A program made the translations under genes and the position numbers. The notes beneath the pieces are model-generated. The model saw only the letters and a program-made list of their open reading frames with translations. It did not search any database and was not told the DNA's origin. 16,819 nt of DNA from Ichthyophonus hoferi (lineage: Eukaryota; Opisthokonta; Ichthyosporea; Ichthyophonida; Ichthyophonidae): NCBI GenBank assembly GCA_002751075.1, contig NAOQ01000727.1:15785-32603 (forward strand). The letters run 5' to 3'. Shown here in pieces: positions 7,674-16,715 of this stretch (position 1 is the first letter of the stretch; the number at the start of each line of letters is the position of its first letter).

Positions 7674-8996
7674 ATGTTAGTGAGTATGCATGGTCCTGAG
7701 AACATGATGTGTCGGGCTGAGATGTATTCCCATCACAAACATCACGCCAGCCTTCCGCCGCTTTCCTCTGAACATATTAATGAATACCCTCGGACAAGTC
7801 GAACGAAAAATACGAAAGTCCATTTTGCTGATGCAATTAAAGGGAAAGAAATACACACCTGCGTCTATTTTCACAACCATGAGCCGTCTAAATTATTGCA
7901 TGGGAGAGTAGCAGTGCAAACAACTCAAACACACCAGACAGTAAGTAGAGAAACGATACTAAAACCTCTGTCAAATATACCCACTGCAACAAAGCATTTT
8001 CAAGGGCATGAAAAGCCGAGAGGACGATCTAATTCGTTACCTATGCGACAGTTATCTACGTGGGATGTGCAATTCTCCTTCAGCCCTGTATCAAATTTCA
8101 CTGGCGCCATGGTAACCCTAGTAAATATCCAATATGAAAAGTTTACCCGTCATATACATGGTTCTATTGTTGTACAAAATCTCGCTTATGAAAAGGATGT
8201 ATTTGTGATTTATACTACAGATGGATGGAAAAGTAAACACAATCAATCAGCACACTATCTTTGCAGTCATAAGAGACCACAGAAAGTGGAATCACTGAAG
8301 CACAATACTTCCTCAACCCCATTGGATTTATTTGGGTTTTCTATCCCACTGGAAGGACTAGTGTTTGACTCTACTAGATCAACTACAACAGTGGAGTTAA
8401 CAATAGGATACACTATATTAGGAGTTACACATTGGGACAACAATGTTGGTAAGAACTACAGCGGTTGTATCACATACTCTTCTCGGGCGTTGTCCAATGG
8501 TAGTTCTCTGTGCCCAGCGTCAGATATATTGCCGAACAAGACATCTCCTTTTATCACAACAAAGACTTCTTTAAACACTAGGAGCTCCTCTACCTCTATT
8601 CCAACCGATAAACCTAGCTACCCTGGATTTTTAAAACCTTTCCCCTCCCTTACATCCCATAAATGTATTATATCTCGACGAATGCCAAATGTTTTGTTTA
8701 ACAATATAACTGCAGCTAAACCGCAGGAAAATGGTACGAATGATTCAAAAATTAATGACTTTTTTAGAAATGATTGTATAGCAGCCCTTAGTAGTTCCTT
8801 GGACGAAGAAGATGAGCTTGTAGCTCTTCCACCCATGTTTTCTAATTCTTTCAATACCAGGCGACCACCTTTAGTTAGAGAAACAACTTCATTTTTTAAA
8901 CAATGGACAGTTGAGTGTGGTCGGCCGAGGCTGACAAGGTCTGTGTCAGAATGCCAAAGTACTCGATCGTTTCAATTATTTTGCCAAGATAATTGA
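7674..8996 (+). CDS. CBM21-domain glycogen-targeting regulatory subunit of protein phosphatase 1 (Gac1/PPP1R3-like)
   Basis: The 440-codon intronless product should bind PP1 through one motif and glycogen through a CBM21 domain, bringing the phosphatase to glycogen synthase in the cytosol. Seen: a variant RVxF motif K48-V-H-F51 followed by AD, as in PPP1R3/Gac1 proteins. CBM21 spans about residues 139-266, with GSIVVQNLAYEKDVFV (163-178), DGWKS (183-187), the FGFSIPL strand (220-226), and the hallmark W254-D-N-N-x-G-x-N-Y262. RSNSLP at 118-123 is a possible phosphosite. The Ser/Thr-rich tail (267-440) has an acidic patch (DEEDE) and a basic C terminus, and no known domain. No signal peptide or membrane segment. 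The ATG at 7674 has a poor context; the one at 7686 (Met5) has A at -3 and may be the real start. An in-frame stop at 7650 limits extension. The extended tail favours the fungal over the short metazoan form; Gac1, Pig1/2 and Gip2 orthology cannot be separated. Confidence 0.9.
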   Translation: MLVSMHGPENMMCRAEMYSHHKHHASLPPLSSEHINEYPRTSRTKNTKVHFADAIKGKEIHTCVYFHNHEPSKLLHGRVAVQTTQTHQTVSRETILKPLSNIPTATKHFQGHEKPRGRSNSLPMRQLSTWDVQFSFSPVSNFTGAMVTLVNIQYEKFTRHIHGSIVVQNLAYEKDVFVIYTTDGWKSKHNQSAHYLCSHKRPQKVESLKHNTSSTPLDLFGFSIPLEGLVFDSTRSTTTVELTIGYTILGVTHWDNNVGKNYSGCITYSSRALSNGSSLCPASDILPNKTSPFITTKTSLNTRSSSTSIPTDKPSYPGFLKPFPSLTSHKCIISRRMPNVLFNNITAAKPQENGTNDSKINDFFRNDCIAALSSSLDEEDELVALPPMFSNSFNTRRPPLVRETTSFFKQWTVECGRPRLTRSVSECQSTRSFQLFCQDN

Positions 8997-9061
8997 AGCG
9001 AGGGGTGAACAGAATCTGAGGCATCACTTTGTTGCTGATAATTATATATGATTAAATTGAA

Positions 9062-9067
9062 AATAAA
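9062..9067 (+). terminator. Likely polyadenylation signal of the CBM21 gene
   Basis: AATAAA lies 66 bases after the stop codon, a normal distance for a 3' UTR signal. T-rich sequence follows at about 9115-9130. In AT-rich DNA this hexamer also occurs by chance. Confidence 0.45.
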
Positions 9068-9730
9068 CTACTAGACTACCAATTAATAATTTGGGGGTGA
9101 TAAAATTGAAGTTGTAGTTTTCTTTATTTGATTATCAGATTGTTGGTCGAGAAATAAATATATTATATTATAGTACAATATTGGGCATAGTAACGATTAA
9201 ACTCCATTATTTCAATCTGGTTAAGAAGTTTTTTTTTTTTGATGTTAGGTTTTAACTAAACTACCTCCTAGTGATTTTGGTTATATTTTTATTAGTTTAC
9301 TGTGTAGTTATTACATAGGTTCAACTGTACTATTTACTAATATTAATTAGTCTTGTAATTTGGGTAACTATAGGGTTAGATTAATAATATAATGTTATTT
9401 CCAACCCAAAATTATTAAGAATGCTTTAGATATATTATTTAATAGGTCTGCCTACTTGCTTTTGCCCTAAAAAAATAAACTAGGTATAATGCTGTATATA
9501 AGATATATTTATACATAATACTGTTCTTTTGTGTATATAGCTTTCTGGTTCAATCTGTCGGACCAACCATAACATGTGTTTTGGGCAAGTAGATAGACCT
9601 ACACCTACAAGATAACATAAGTAGCTGTATCCTAGAATCTACCGCACATAAAAAGTCTATATATATGTATGCTCATTCATTAATTCAATCATTTCACTTA
9701 ATAATTATGGTTAACTAATGCCATTTGTTT
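9068..9730. other. Spacer, no gene seen
   Basis: AT-rich sequence with a T-run (9230-9240). No coding frame, repeat or RNA gene is recognised. Confidence 0.4.
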
Positions 9731-9735
9731 ATACT

Positions 9736-10141
9736 TGTTAAAGCAGGAATATTTAATTAATTTAGCTATGTCTTTATATGGTTATAATCAATTAATATTA
9801 TTAGCAATTATTATTGCAAATGTAGTCTGGAAATATTGATCCAATTTATTGTGTTAAATGTCAATCCAAGATAATCGATCAAAATTTAACCAGCCAGTGG
9901 CAGAGATCCTCAATAGGTCATTTCAAATCGTACGTTATGAGGTTCAGATAACCCATTGCCTAGGAATCCAGCCTAAGACAAGCTCTGCTGACTTTTTTAA
10001 TAATAAATATATATCTTATCATATCTGTACTCCGTGTATGCAAAGGGAAAAGTTAAAACGCCCCTTAATTTGGTATTCTCCCTTCTTCTAAACGAATATA
10101 GGCCGCAGGAACGTTTGTGCCTCTACTAATTATTCCCAACA
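9736..10141 (+). mobile_element. Complete solo LTR fossil, family R1, copy C, with target-site duplication
   Basis: The 406-base block starts TGTTAAAGCAGGA and ends TATTCCCAACA, giving TGTT..AACA termini. It is flanked by a perfect 5-base direct repeat, ATACT (9731-9735 and 10142-10146). That combination is diagnostic of LTR integration, and the absence of internal sequence makes it a solo LTR left by recombination. Shared R1 blocks include GCAATTATTATTG..GTCTGGA, AATCGATCAAAATTTAACCAGCCAGTGG near 9873-9900, and TCTGTACTCCGTGTATGC near 10025. Ty3 or Ty1/copia origin cannot be decided. Open frames inside are not genes. Confidence 0.85.
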
Positions 10142-10748
10142 ATACTTAACTCGCTTAAATAAATTCTGTTCAACATTTTGATTTTGGCTTGTGTAGTACA
10201 AATCTCACCCGTGCTCAAGGTGACAGTCAACTATTGCAAACAATGAATTTAGGATTAAAATTGTTGTCACTACTGAATTTTTACATATATAACTGTAATA
10301 TTAGAACCTTTATCTTCGTAGCATCTAGTATATTTCATAAAAACCAACTAAAATTGGTTTTAATTAATTATAAATAAAATTACTTTGCCTGTGTTGTCTA
10401 TGTAGCTAGATTTGGTACGAAATGCCATATAAAGAAAACCTAGAGTAAAGATACAAAAAAACTTGTTCGGATTGTCGTTTGGGACAAGATAAACAATGAA
10501 GAAAAATCTCATTGGCTGAAGCCCTGTTTGACAAAATTATTTTGGATTCGTGGAGTTCAATCCAAAATTAGACATCGTAATCACGAAAGATTTTAAGTAA
10601 TTCCTACTCGCTATAAAAAATAAAATTGTATAACATAAAGTGCAAATAAATATGCGAATATGTGGTACTGCTAAAAATTATGTATACTCATTACTTGGTA
10701 TAAGAAATAAAATTGGTTAAAAAAAAGCATAAATAAATATCCTACCAT

Positions 10749-11003
10749 TGTCAAATACAGTTACATATACAACAGGCTCAATAGCTTTATTTCATAATTA
10801 AATAATTAAATAATGCTTGGTTTTAAAATATTCTGCAAGATGCTAGATTTAAGAAGTATAACAAGATTTTGTTTGAGGAAGATTGGTACTCTTTATTCTG
10901 GAGTGAGACTCAATAAAGGCTATGCAGTTTTTATACTAAATTCTCTTCTTGCAATAATTGGCTGCCACCACGGAGATAGATAATTCACAGACTGAAATTA
11001 ACT
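10749..11003 (+). mobile_element. Solo LTR-like fossil, family R2, copy 2
   Basis: It matches 1741-2010 from TGTCAAATA at the left end, through TACATATACA, GATGCTAGATTTA, and CAATAAAGGCTATGCAGTTTTTAT (AATAAA at 10912-10917), to CACAGACTGAAATT at the right. Ends and flanking duplication are eroded, so the last few bases are approximate. No internal element region adjoins it. Confidence 0.6.
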
Positions 11004-11706
11004 ATTATGCAATCTTTCAACATAGCGTTATCAAATATTAAATTACAAAAACCTATTTATTAAGTGCCATTAGGTAACTCGTACAACTGATCAAAGTTTA
11101 TTGTTGATATATGTTATTTTATTATTTTTTTTTAACAATTTTACCGCATGTCAGGACAAAATTGTCGGGAGTAAAAAATATATTATTAGGAACATAAAAG
11201 TACCTTGTTTTTTCCACCCTATACTCATGTCATAACCCGAAAACCTTACTAACATGAAAAGTTGTCGTTGTCGTGGACTACTGGGACTTCTATATATATA
11301 AGTTTCTACTTGGTGTGTGCTTTTTTTGTTTGTTTTTAGTTTTGTTGAATTTTTATTTAGCAAGTTCAATTAGGAATTGCAAAATACCATTGCTAGGGTC
11401 TTAATACCAAGAAATACATTTTGAATAGCAAGTTATTAACTAAAATGAATATTAATATTCGTTAAAGTATGTTAGAAAAAATAGGCATTATTTTTACATG
11501 TTTTGGATTGTCGTTTTTAGCCATATGATTAGCTTCCTAAGATAAAAGATAACATTCATAATGCCTGTCAAATGTTTATTTTCAGCACATAAATATTTGC
11601 AACAAGATTGACCTATTTAAAATGCGCAAATGGGCTATTAATAACTTTTTAAAATAAATAAATATTAATCAGATTATCAACAGTCTATATATGGTAAGTT
11701 GCATAA
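11004..11706. other. Spacer, no gene seen
   Basis: AT-rich. A minus-strand frame at 11151-11369 is lysine/asparagine and leucine/serine rich with no recognisable domain and is treated as chance. A short TATATATATA run lies near 11292. Confidence 0.35.
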
Positions 11707-12043
11707 GGTAAAACCGTCGGCCCCGAAAGGAGTGGTACAACCACAAATAGCTCAACTTGGCAAACATAGTTCGTCATGAGAGTATTGGTTCAATTTTAGT
11801 TGTGTTAATGACGTGCTTAATCAGATGAAAGGCATTAGAGAAAAAGCCGCCTAAATTAGGACAAACGCTCGATCACTTGTGAAAATGAAGATTAAGTTAT
11901 GAACAAGAAATTCCAGGGAATGCTGTGAATTATATTAACCAATAAGAATCTATTCTGTTCCCGTTCGGATCGAAATGTGGAGCGTAGCTTTATTAAAATC
12001 TGAGATGAACAAAAGACACAAAAATAATAGAAGGAACGGTAAC
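11707..12043 (+). repeat. Dispersed repeat R3, copy 1
   Basis: It is related to 13381-13656 in the same orientation. Similarity begins around AAACCGTCGGCCCCGAA and ends around GATGAACAAAAGACACAAAA..GTAAC. A 28-base core at 11834-11861 differs from the other copy at one position, while the flanks are much more diverged. The core can be read as ALEKKPPKLGQTLD, suggesting a coding origin. The family is not identified: it may be retroelement debris or a duplicated host exon. Confidence 0.5.
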
Positions 12044-12197
12044 TGGATCCTCCTCTTGTTTTTCAGCCGCTATACTGAGTAAAATTCGTTTTTTGCTATT
12101 TAATTTTCTGCTTGAAATTGTAGATACCTTCTAAGAAATGGTGAGATAATAGCTACATCATGGTAAGAAATAATAACTACAAATGAAGTAAGGTAAC
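12044..12197. other. Short spacer between R3 and the HSE-like array
   Basis: AT-rich, no gene or repeat recognised. Confidence 0.35.
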
Positions 12198-12275
12198 ACA
12201 CTAGAATATTCTACATGTGGAACACATTAGAATATTCTGTATGTGATGCACACTAGAATATTCTTTATGACATAG
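12198..12275. repeat. Three tandem 26-bp units carrying heat-shock-element-like palindromes
   Basis: Units at 12198-12223, 12224-12249 and 12250-12275 each hold the perfect palindrome AGAATATTCT (12203, 12229, 12255), spaced exactly 26 bases apart. AGAATATTCT fits nGAAnnTTCn, two inverted pentamers of the heat-shock element bound by HSF. The unit start ACACTAGAATATTCT is shared, and the last third varies. An AATAAA with TATA-like sequence follows at about 12410-12425, so the array may sit in the upstream part of an unrecognised LTR, but I could not define its ends. Confidence 0.65.
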
Positions 12276-12984
12276 AGCAATCTCAGGTATGCTCTAGTGA
12301 CGTGGCCACAAGTGTGGACGTATTGACTTCTTAGTTATCAATAGAGTTCATGTACAACTCCAGTGTCTTCGCAGTCGAGAGATGAGAAGTGTAAGGCAGA
12401 AACAGAAATAAACATGGATTATATAATTTATTATTTCCATAATAGTAAGATGCACTAAGAATTTAATACAAGATCCCTGTCCCAATCCGTTCCAGTAGAA
12501 ATGTGCTTATTGCACAGTATGAATGATCAGAGAGAGATACTAACTCAGAATGTACATAATATGTACTGATATATTCAAAACTGATAAGGTAATTCTTTGT
12601 GATAATGATGGTAGCAGAACTTAGGCCAAATATTTCTAAACAATTGGGATTTTTACAGATAATTATTAAAAAAAAATATAGAAAATGGGAAAATCTTAAG
12701 GTTTGTTTAGAAGCAGATTATTTGTGTTTATTTATTAACACATTTCATTTTTTTATATTTTTCAAGGTTTCACAGCCTTTGTGTATTGGGATGTGTCAAT
12801 GCAACTTTGCTCAATATTTCAGTTTAAAGTATTTTAGTCAATTTGATCCTTGCTAGCTGATGTCTTTTGTGAAACTAGTGAGGTTCACTTGAGGCTGTTG
12901 ATCATAATCCCCATATTGATATGAGTCATGTCCACATTTAGACAGTTTTTTATCTGGTGGACCAACTATAAATATTTCTTTAGC
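12276..12984. other. Spacer with a weak coding-like frame
   Basis: A plus frame at 12599-12856 contains a possible 66-base in-phase intron (AAG|GTTTGT to TTTTCAAG). It has no recognised domain and may be chance. A small palindrome GTACATAATATGTAC lies near 12552. Nothing else is recognised. Confidence 0.3.
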
Positions 12985-13134
12985 ATGGATCTCTTTTATT
13001 GGCTGGTTTCATTTTGATCGATCAGCTTGAATTTGCGTTTGACACCAATAACTTGCATCAACAATTTTTTCCAGACTACATAAGTAATAGCAATTGCTAA
13101 TAATAGTAAACGCTTAAATATCCCTGTTTTAACA
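12985..13134 (-). mobile_element. Partial solo LTR fossil, family R1, copy F (inverted)
   Basis: On the minus strand this begins TGTTAAAACAGGGATATTTAA at 13134. It continues through TTATTAGCAATTGCTATTAC, GTAGTCTGGA, TATTGGTGT, GATCGATCAAAATGAAACC and AGCCAATAAAAGAGATCC to about 12985, where the match stops. It is the 5' portion of R1 and the only copy in this orientation. A minus-strand frame of about 66 codons over it is an artefact of the repeat. Confidence 0.7.
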
Positions 13135-13380
13135 CTAAGGAAGGGGGTTTGCCGACTTACAGGATTCAGTGGTTGCATAGTTGAGACTAGATTCATTTAG
13201 AGTAGTTCTGTTCCGGAGTCCTTGAAGGAAACCCAGGAACCGTGAATTAAATGCTAGACGTTTCTATCAGGCCAGTATCACATGGCAACTTTGCTCTTTA
13301 AAGTAATATTGAAATTCTTTAAAAAAGAGCTCTGGTAAAGTTTTTGTGACTAGATAACTTTTTTAAGTATTAGAAGCTTT

Positions 13381-13656
13381 GGCAAGACCGTTGACTTCGA
13401 AGAAACTACTGGTACAGTCACGGTTACGTTCTTAGCGGATGACGTATTGCATATTAATATAGATTAGCGGAATGTAAACGATTAGAGAAAAAGCCGCCTC
13501 AATTAGGATATACGTTAGACCAATGGGAGAAATTAAGATCAAGTTACTCTTAAGCAATTTCATTGGGTATCATATGACTCCTGTGAATGGCATTAGCCAA
13601 TACGAATATTTACTGCGATGAACATGAAGCGCAAAAAGAATAAAAGAAAAGTAAAC
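13381..13656 (+). repeat. Dispersed repeat R3, copy 2
   Basis: This is the partner of 11707-12043. The exact 19-base match ATTAGAGAAAAAGCCGCCT starts at 13481. Downstream similarity includes the TGTGAAT..ATTARCCAATA block and GATGAACA..GAAGCGCAAAAAG. The core frame here reads RLEKKPPQLGYTLDQWEKL. Same orientation as copy 1; element type unknown. Confidence 0.5.
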
Positions 13657-13925
13657 AATCAATACAGACACGGATAATGGTATGCAAATCATCATAAACA
13701 AAGCTTATCGTTTCTTGCTATTTTTTATTATTAAAAGTATCTTACATATATTATCATTGATGGTTAGAAGATACTTGGCCTGTATTTTATATTTATTGTA
13801 TTTTATTGTAATATCTAGTTCTTTATTGGCACTTACTATAGTAGTCAGTGTTCGGATACTTCTGCTATTGAGAATACAGAGAGCTGTTTAGTTACTTTCG
13901 ATAACAATAATAGTTATTACTTACA

Positions 13926-14152
13926 CCCAGCCTTAGCTTTTTTTATTGATTGTTCACACTGCGCTATTACAGCATTCGCACCTAAACTCATTAAGATATG
14001 AGTCTGTTTTTGAATTTGTAAAAGAGTACTGCAGACCATTAGAGATATAACCCTTTATCACCTCAAAGCCATCACCGTTTTCTATTGACAGCAGATTAGA
14101 GCTAAACGCTACATCTTTTGCTGCTAGTTCAGAAACATACATAAACAAAAAC
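13926..14152 (-). other. Weak coding-like stretch on the minus strand
   Basis: Read on the minus strand, this stretch follows a CATTTAG acceptor-like site and ends at a GTAAGT donor-like site, with a balanced frame including VSELAAKDVAF and ENGDGFEVIKGYISNG. A second frame in its last third reads LGANAVIAQCEQS, recalling the LGANAVIG signature of the YbjQ/DUF74 family. The two are not in one frame and the interval is short for that family, so this is either decayed or coincidental. I assign no function. Confidence 0.2.
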
Positions 14153-14276
14153 TAAATGGTGCCCCCGAAACCTGTGGGCAAATCATATGAACTGCTGCAG
14201 GTTGCTATATGTTTCTATGAGAATATTACCAATTTGGATTAACTACTACTTACTATAAAATATATTCATTTAATAA

Positions 14277-14694
14277 TGTTAACACAAAAATATTTACTCA
14301 AATTGGGTATTTCTTCACATAGCTATAATAATTTAATATGAGAACCAATTATTATTACATGCATATTTTCTGGAAAATAATCAGTGCCATCTATTGGTGT
14401 TAATAATAATCCAAGATAATAGATCAAAATTAAGCCAACTAATGGCAGGTCCTGTGACTATATAGTAAGCCCTTTCAGGGTATGTTTTAGGTCCTGAAAA
14501 GATAACGCATTGCCTAGGCACCTTGCCCAAGACAAGTCCTGTTGACTTGTTTAATAATAAAATTATGTCTTATTATATTATTACGTTGTGTATGTACAGA
14601 GACACGTTGAAACGCCCCTTAATTCTGAATTTTCCCTTTTCTAAACAAATATATGTCACAGGAAAGGTCCTGTCTCTACCTATTATTTCCAACA
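14277..14694 (+). mobile_element. Complete solo LTR fossil, family R1, copy D, with target-site duplication
   Basis: The 418-base block starts TGTTAACACAAAAAT and ends TATTTCCAACA. It is flanked by a perfect 5-base direct repeat, AATAA (14272-14276 and 14695-14699). It contains the R1 blocks TATTGGTGTTAATAATAATCC, ACTATATAGTAAGCCC, CACGTTGAAACGCCCC and GTCACAGGAAAGGTCCTG. No internal region is attached, so it is a solo LTR. By eye it differs from copies C and E at roughly a quarter of positions, suggesting old insertions. Confidence 0.85.
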
Positions 14695-14699
14695 AATAA

Positions 14700-15905
14700 T
14701 AACACTAATCCTGTCAAAGTTGGCGTATGCCAAAGATGATTCTTCAAAGTTTGTCATTCAAAAACAATAAGCAAATGATACAGAATTGATGCGGTGCCTA
14801 TTTGTCGGGAGAAAAGATAATCTTCGCCTTCCCGGCCTTAGTCGCAAACGGTTAAGTGGAGTTCATTGTCCTGATGCACCTCTTTTTCTTATAAATACTC
14901 TATTTTGTATTATTTTCATCACTTAATTTCTACACAGCTATACACTTGTTCATTATACATATTTATTACAATATGAGATTTGTACATTTTTTAATGAAGA
15001 CCTGACCTCTGTTTATATAGCTTCCGGTAGATAACTAACCTGTCAGTCATACTATAGCTTAGTTACCTACTTAAAAGGTTAAAACTTAGCATTGGGTTGG
15101 AGTGAAAATTTAAAACCTATCATGGCTGAAAACCCTGAATTCCAATTTAAGTGCTATAATTATTGCGTATTTCTTGGCTACAGATAAATATTTTCATTGA
15201 TTAAGTTAAGATAAGATATCATATCCAGATTTCTGTTCAAGTTACTTCCAAGTGTAGGAAGGTGTCTAGTAATAATTATAAATAAAACAAATTAATTATG
15301 TAAACTGTCGTTTATTAGCTTTTAAATAACTCCACCTCTCTCATTAAAGGGAGTAATAATTCTAACTACTTTCAACAGGCAAACTAAAATTAAAAGAGAA
15401 ACAAAATCCCTGCTTGACGTCCTGCGTCAATAGGTCTATTTGTACTTTATTTACGTACACAGAATAAACACGTAAGCCGTAAAGTTGGATCGAAAGCACA
15501 TAATCAAACCAGTTCAGTCACAATCCTATAGGAGGCTTAGTAATTATGCAATCTTCCCTATAGGATAAACCCAATACAAGACAAATTGCAGGTTACCTTA
15601 ATTACAGTTTCATATAGTAGAACTAATTAGCAGGTTAATGTAACAATATACTTAAGTATTGATAGTGTTAGACTCATAATTTTAAACGTATAATGCTATA
15701 TATATATACCATTCATATGTAATAAATACAAAGACGCACATTATTTATATATGTATATGACAACTAATTATAATGAAAGATATCTTTAAAGGTGTTTTAT
15801 TTTTTAAAAAATGCAAAGCAATCGTGATTCGGTGTGCTTAATACTGTGATATAGCATGGATTTAACAAGTTCTATTGAGATCAATATTGCTGCATTACAG
15901 AGCAA
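14700..15905. other. Spacer, no gene seen
   Basis: It begins with a slightly GC-richer patch (14790-14880), followed by a TTATAAATACTC TATA-like motif near 14890 without a detectable gene. Two copies of the palindromic CCTATAGGA lie at 15525 and 15557. A TTGACG..CGTCAA inverted repeat lies at 15414-15430. No coding frame stands out. Confidence 0.35.
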
Positions 15906-16323
15906 TGTTAAAACAGGAGTATTTAATTAATTTACATATTTCTTGATATAACCATGAGAATTTAATATTGTTAGCAATTATTAATACATTTATAGCCTGG
16001 GAAAATAATTAGTGCAATATATTAATGTTAAACGGCAATCTAAGATGATCTATCAACCTTGAACCAGCCAGTGGTAGAGGTCCTGGAACTATATAATAAG
16101 CCATTTCAGATCATATGTTTTGAGTCCAAAACACACACTGTCTAGGCATCCCGCTTAAAACAAGTCCTGCTAATTTTGTTACTAATAAAAATATGACTTA
16201 GCATATCTGTACTCCGTGTATGCAAAAAGACACCTTAAAAAGCCTCTAAATAAAGGATGTTCTCTCCTTCTAAACGTGTATAGGTTACAGGAACGCTCCT
16301 GTCTCTACCTATTTTTCCCCACA
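15906..16323 (+). mobile_element. Solo LTR fossil, family R1, copy E
   Basis: The 418-base block starts TGTTAAAACAGGAGTATTTA and ends CTACCTATTTTTCCCCACA. All R1 blocks are present in order, including GCAATTATTAATAC, CCAGCCAGTGGTAGAGGTCC, CTATATAATAAGCC and TCTGTACTCCGTGTATGC. A target-site duplication is not clear, so either it has decayed or the ends are off by a base or two. No internal region adjoins it. Confidence 0.75.
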
Positions 16324-16385
16324 CAATCATTAAGGTTTTATAACCTCTGTTTATTAGGTGGTGCTAGAGAAATTGATTGTCGAAG

Positions 16386-16423
16386 AATGAACAGTTTCTT
16401 ATATGTTATAAGATCATGTTATC
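16386..16423 (+). repeat. 38-bp direct repeat, left copy
   Basis: The segment starting AATGAACAGTTTCTTATA and ending GATCATGTTATC recurs at 16678-16715 with two differences, 292 bases apart in the same orientation. The flanks do not match. It is not part of R1 as far as I can see. Confidence 0.8.
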
Positions 16424-16677
16424 TAATCCAATAATGTGATATTGAGTAAATAGGGTCCAAAACTCGTTAGGGCGTTCGTTTCCAACAGGTACAGTTTTCG
16501 TACTTCGATTGAGTCAGAGGTTGCCAACTTGAGTCTGGTAGCTCAGTTTTGGGGGAATGTTGAAGAATGCAAACAAGTAGTTATTAGCAGTTAAGACTTA
16601 TCAGTATGTTATGATAAGAATATTAATAGATTGATAGCTATAAGATATAGAATATATATTGGTATTAGTAATAAACA

Positions 16678-16715
16678 AATGAACAGTTTCTTATACGTTA
16701 TAGGATCATGTTATC
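16678..16715 (+). repeat. 38-bp direct repeat, right copy
   Basis: Partner of 16386-16423, identical at 36 of 38 positions. The sequence between and beyond the copies (16440-16819) shows no gene. A GGTAGCTCAG near 16538 resembles a tRNA D-arm, but no T-arm or stems follow. Confidence 0.8.

Noticed and set aside
9858-10091. 77-codon plus-strand frame
   Set aside because: It lies wholly inside the R1 solo LTR copy C.
12599-12856. 85-codon plus-strand frame with a possible small intron
   Set aside because: Low-complexity F/K/I-rich composition, no recognisable domain, and the splice sites are weak.
12996-13196. Minus-strand frame with a hydrophobic segment resembling a membrane protein
   Set aside because: It is produced by the inverted partial R1 LTR copy F and its flank. 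The apparent membrane helix comes from the AT-rich LTR blocks.
13682-13891. Hydrophobic plus-strand frame resembling a small membrane protein
   Set aside because: Leucine/isoleucine richness is expected from T-rich sequence. There is no conserved motif, and the opposite strand is open too.
14277-16323. R1 copies D and E as the two ends of one short element
   Set aside because: Copy D has its own perfect target-site duplication on both sides, so it inserted and resolved on its own. The spacer between shows no retroelement features.
16530-16600. tRNA-like GGTAGCTCAG motif
   Set aside because: No acceptor stem, anticodon arm or T-arm (GTTCRA) can be placed around it.
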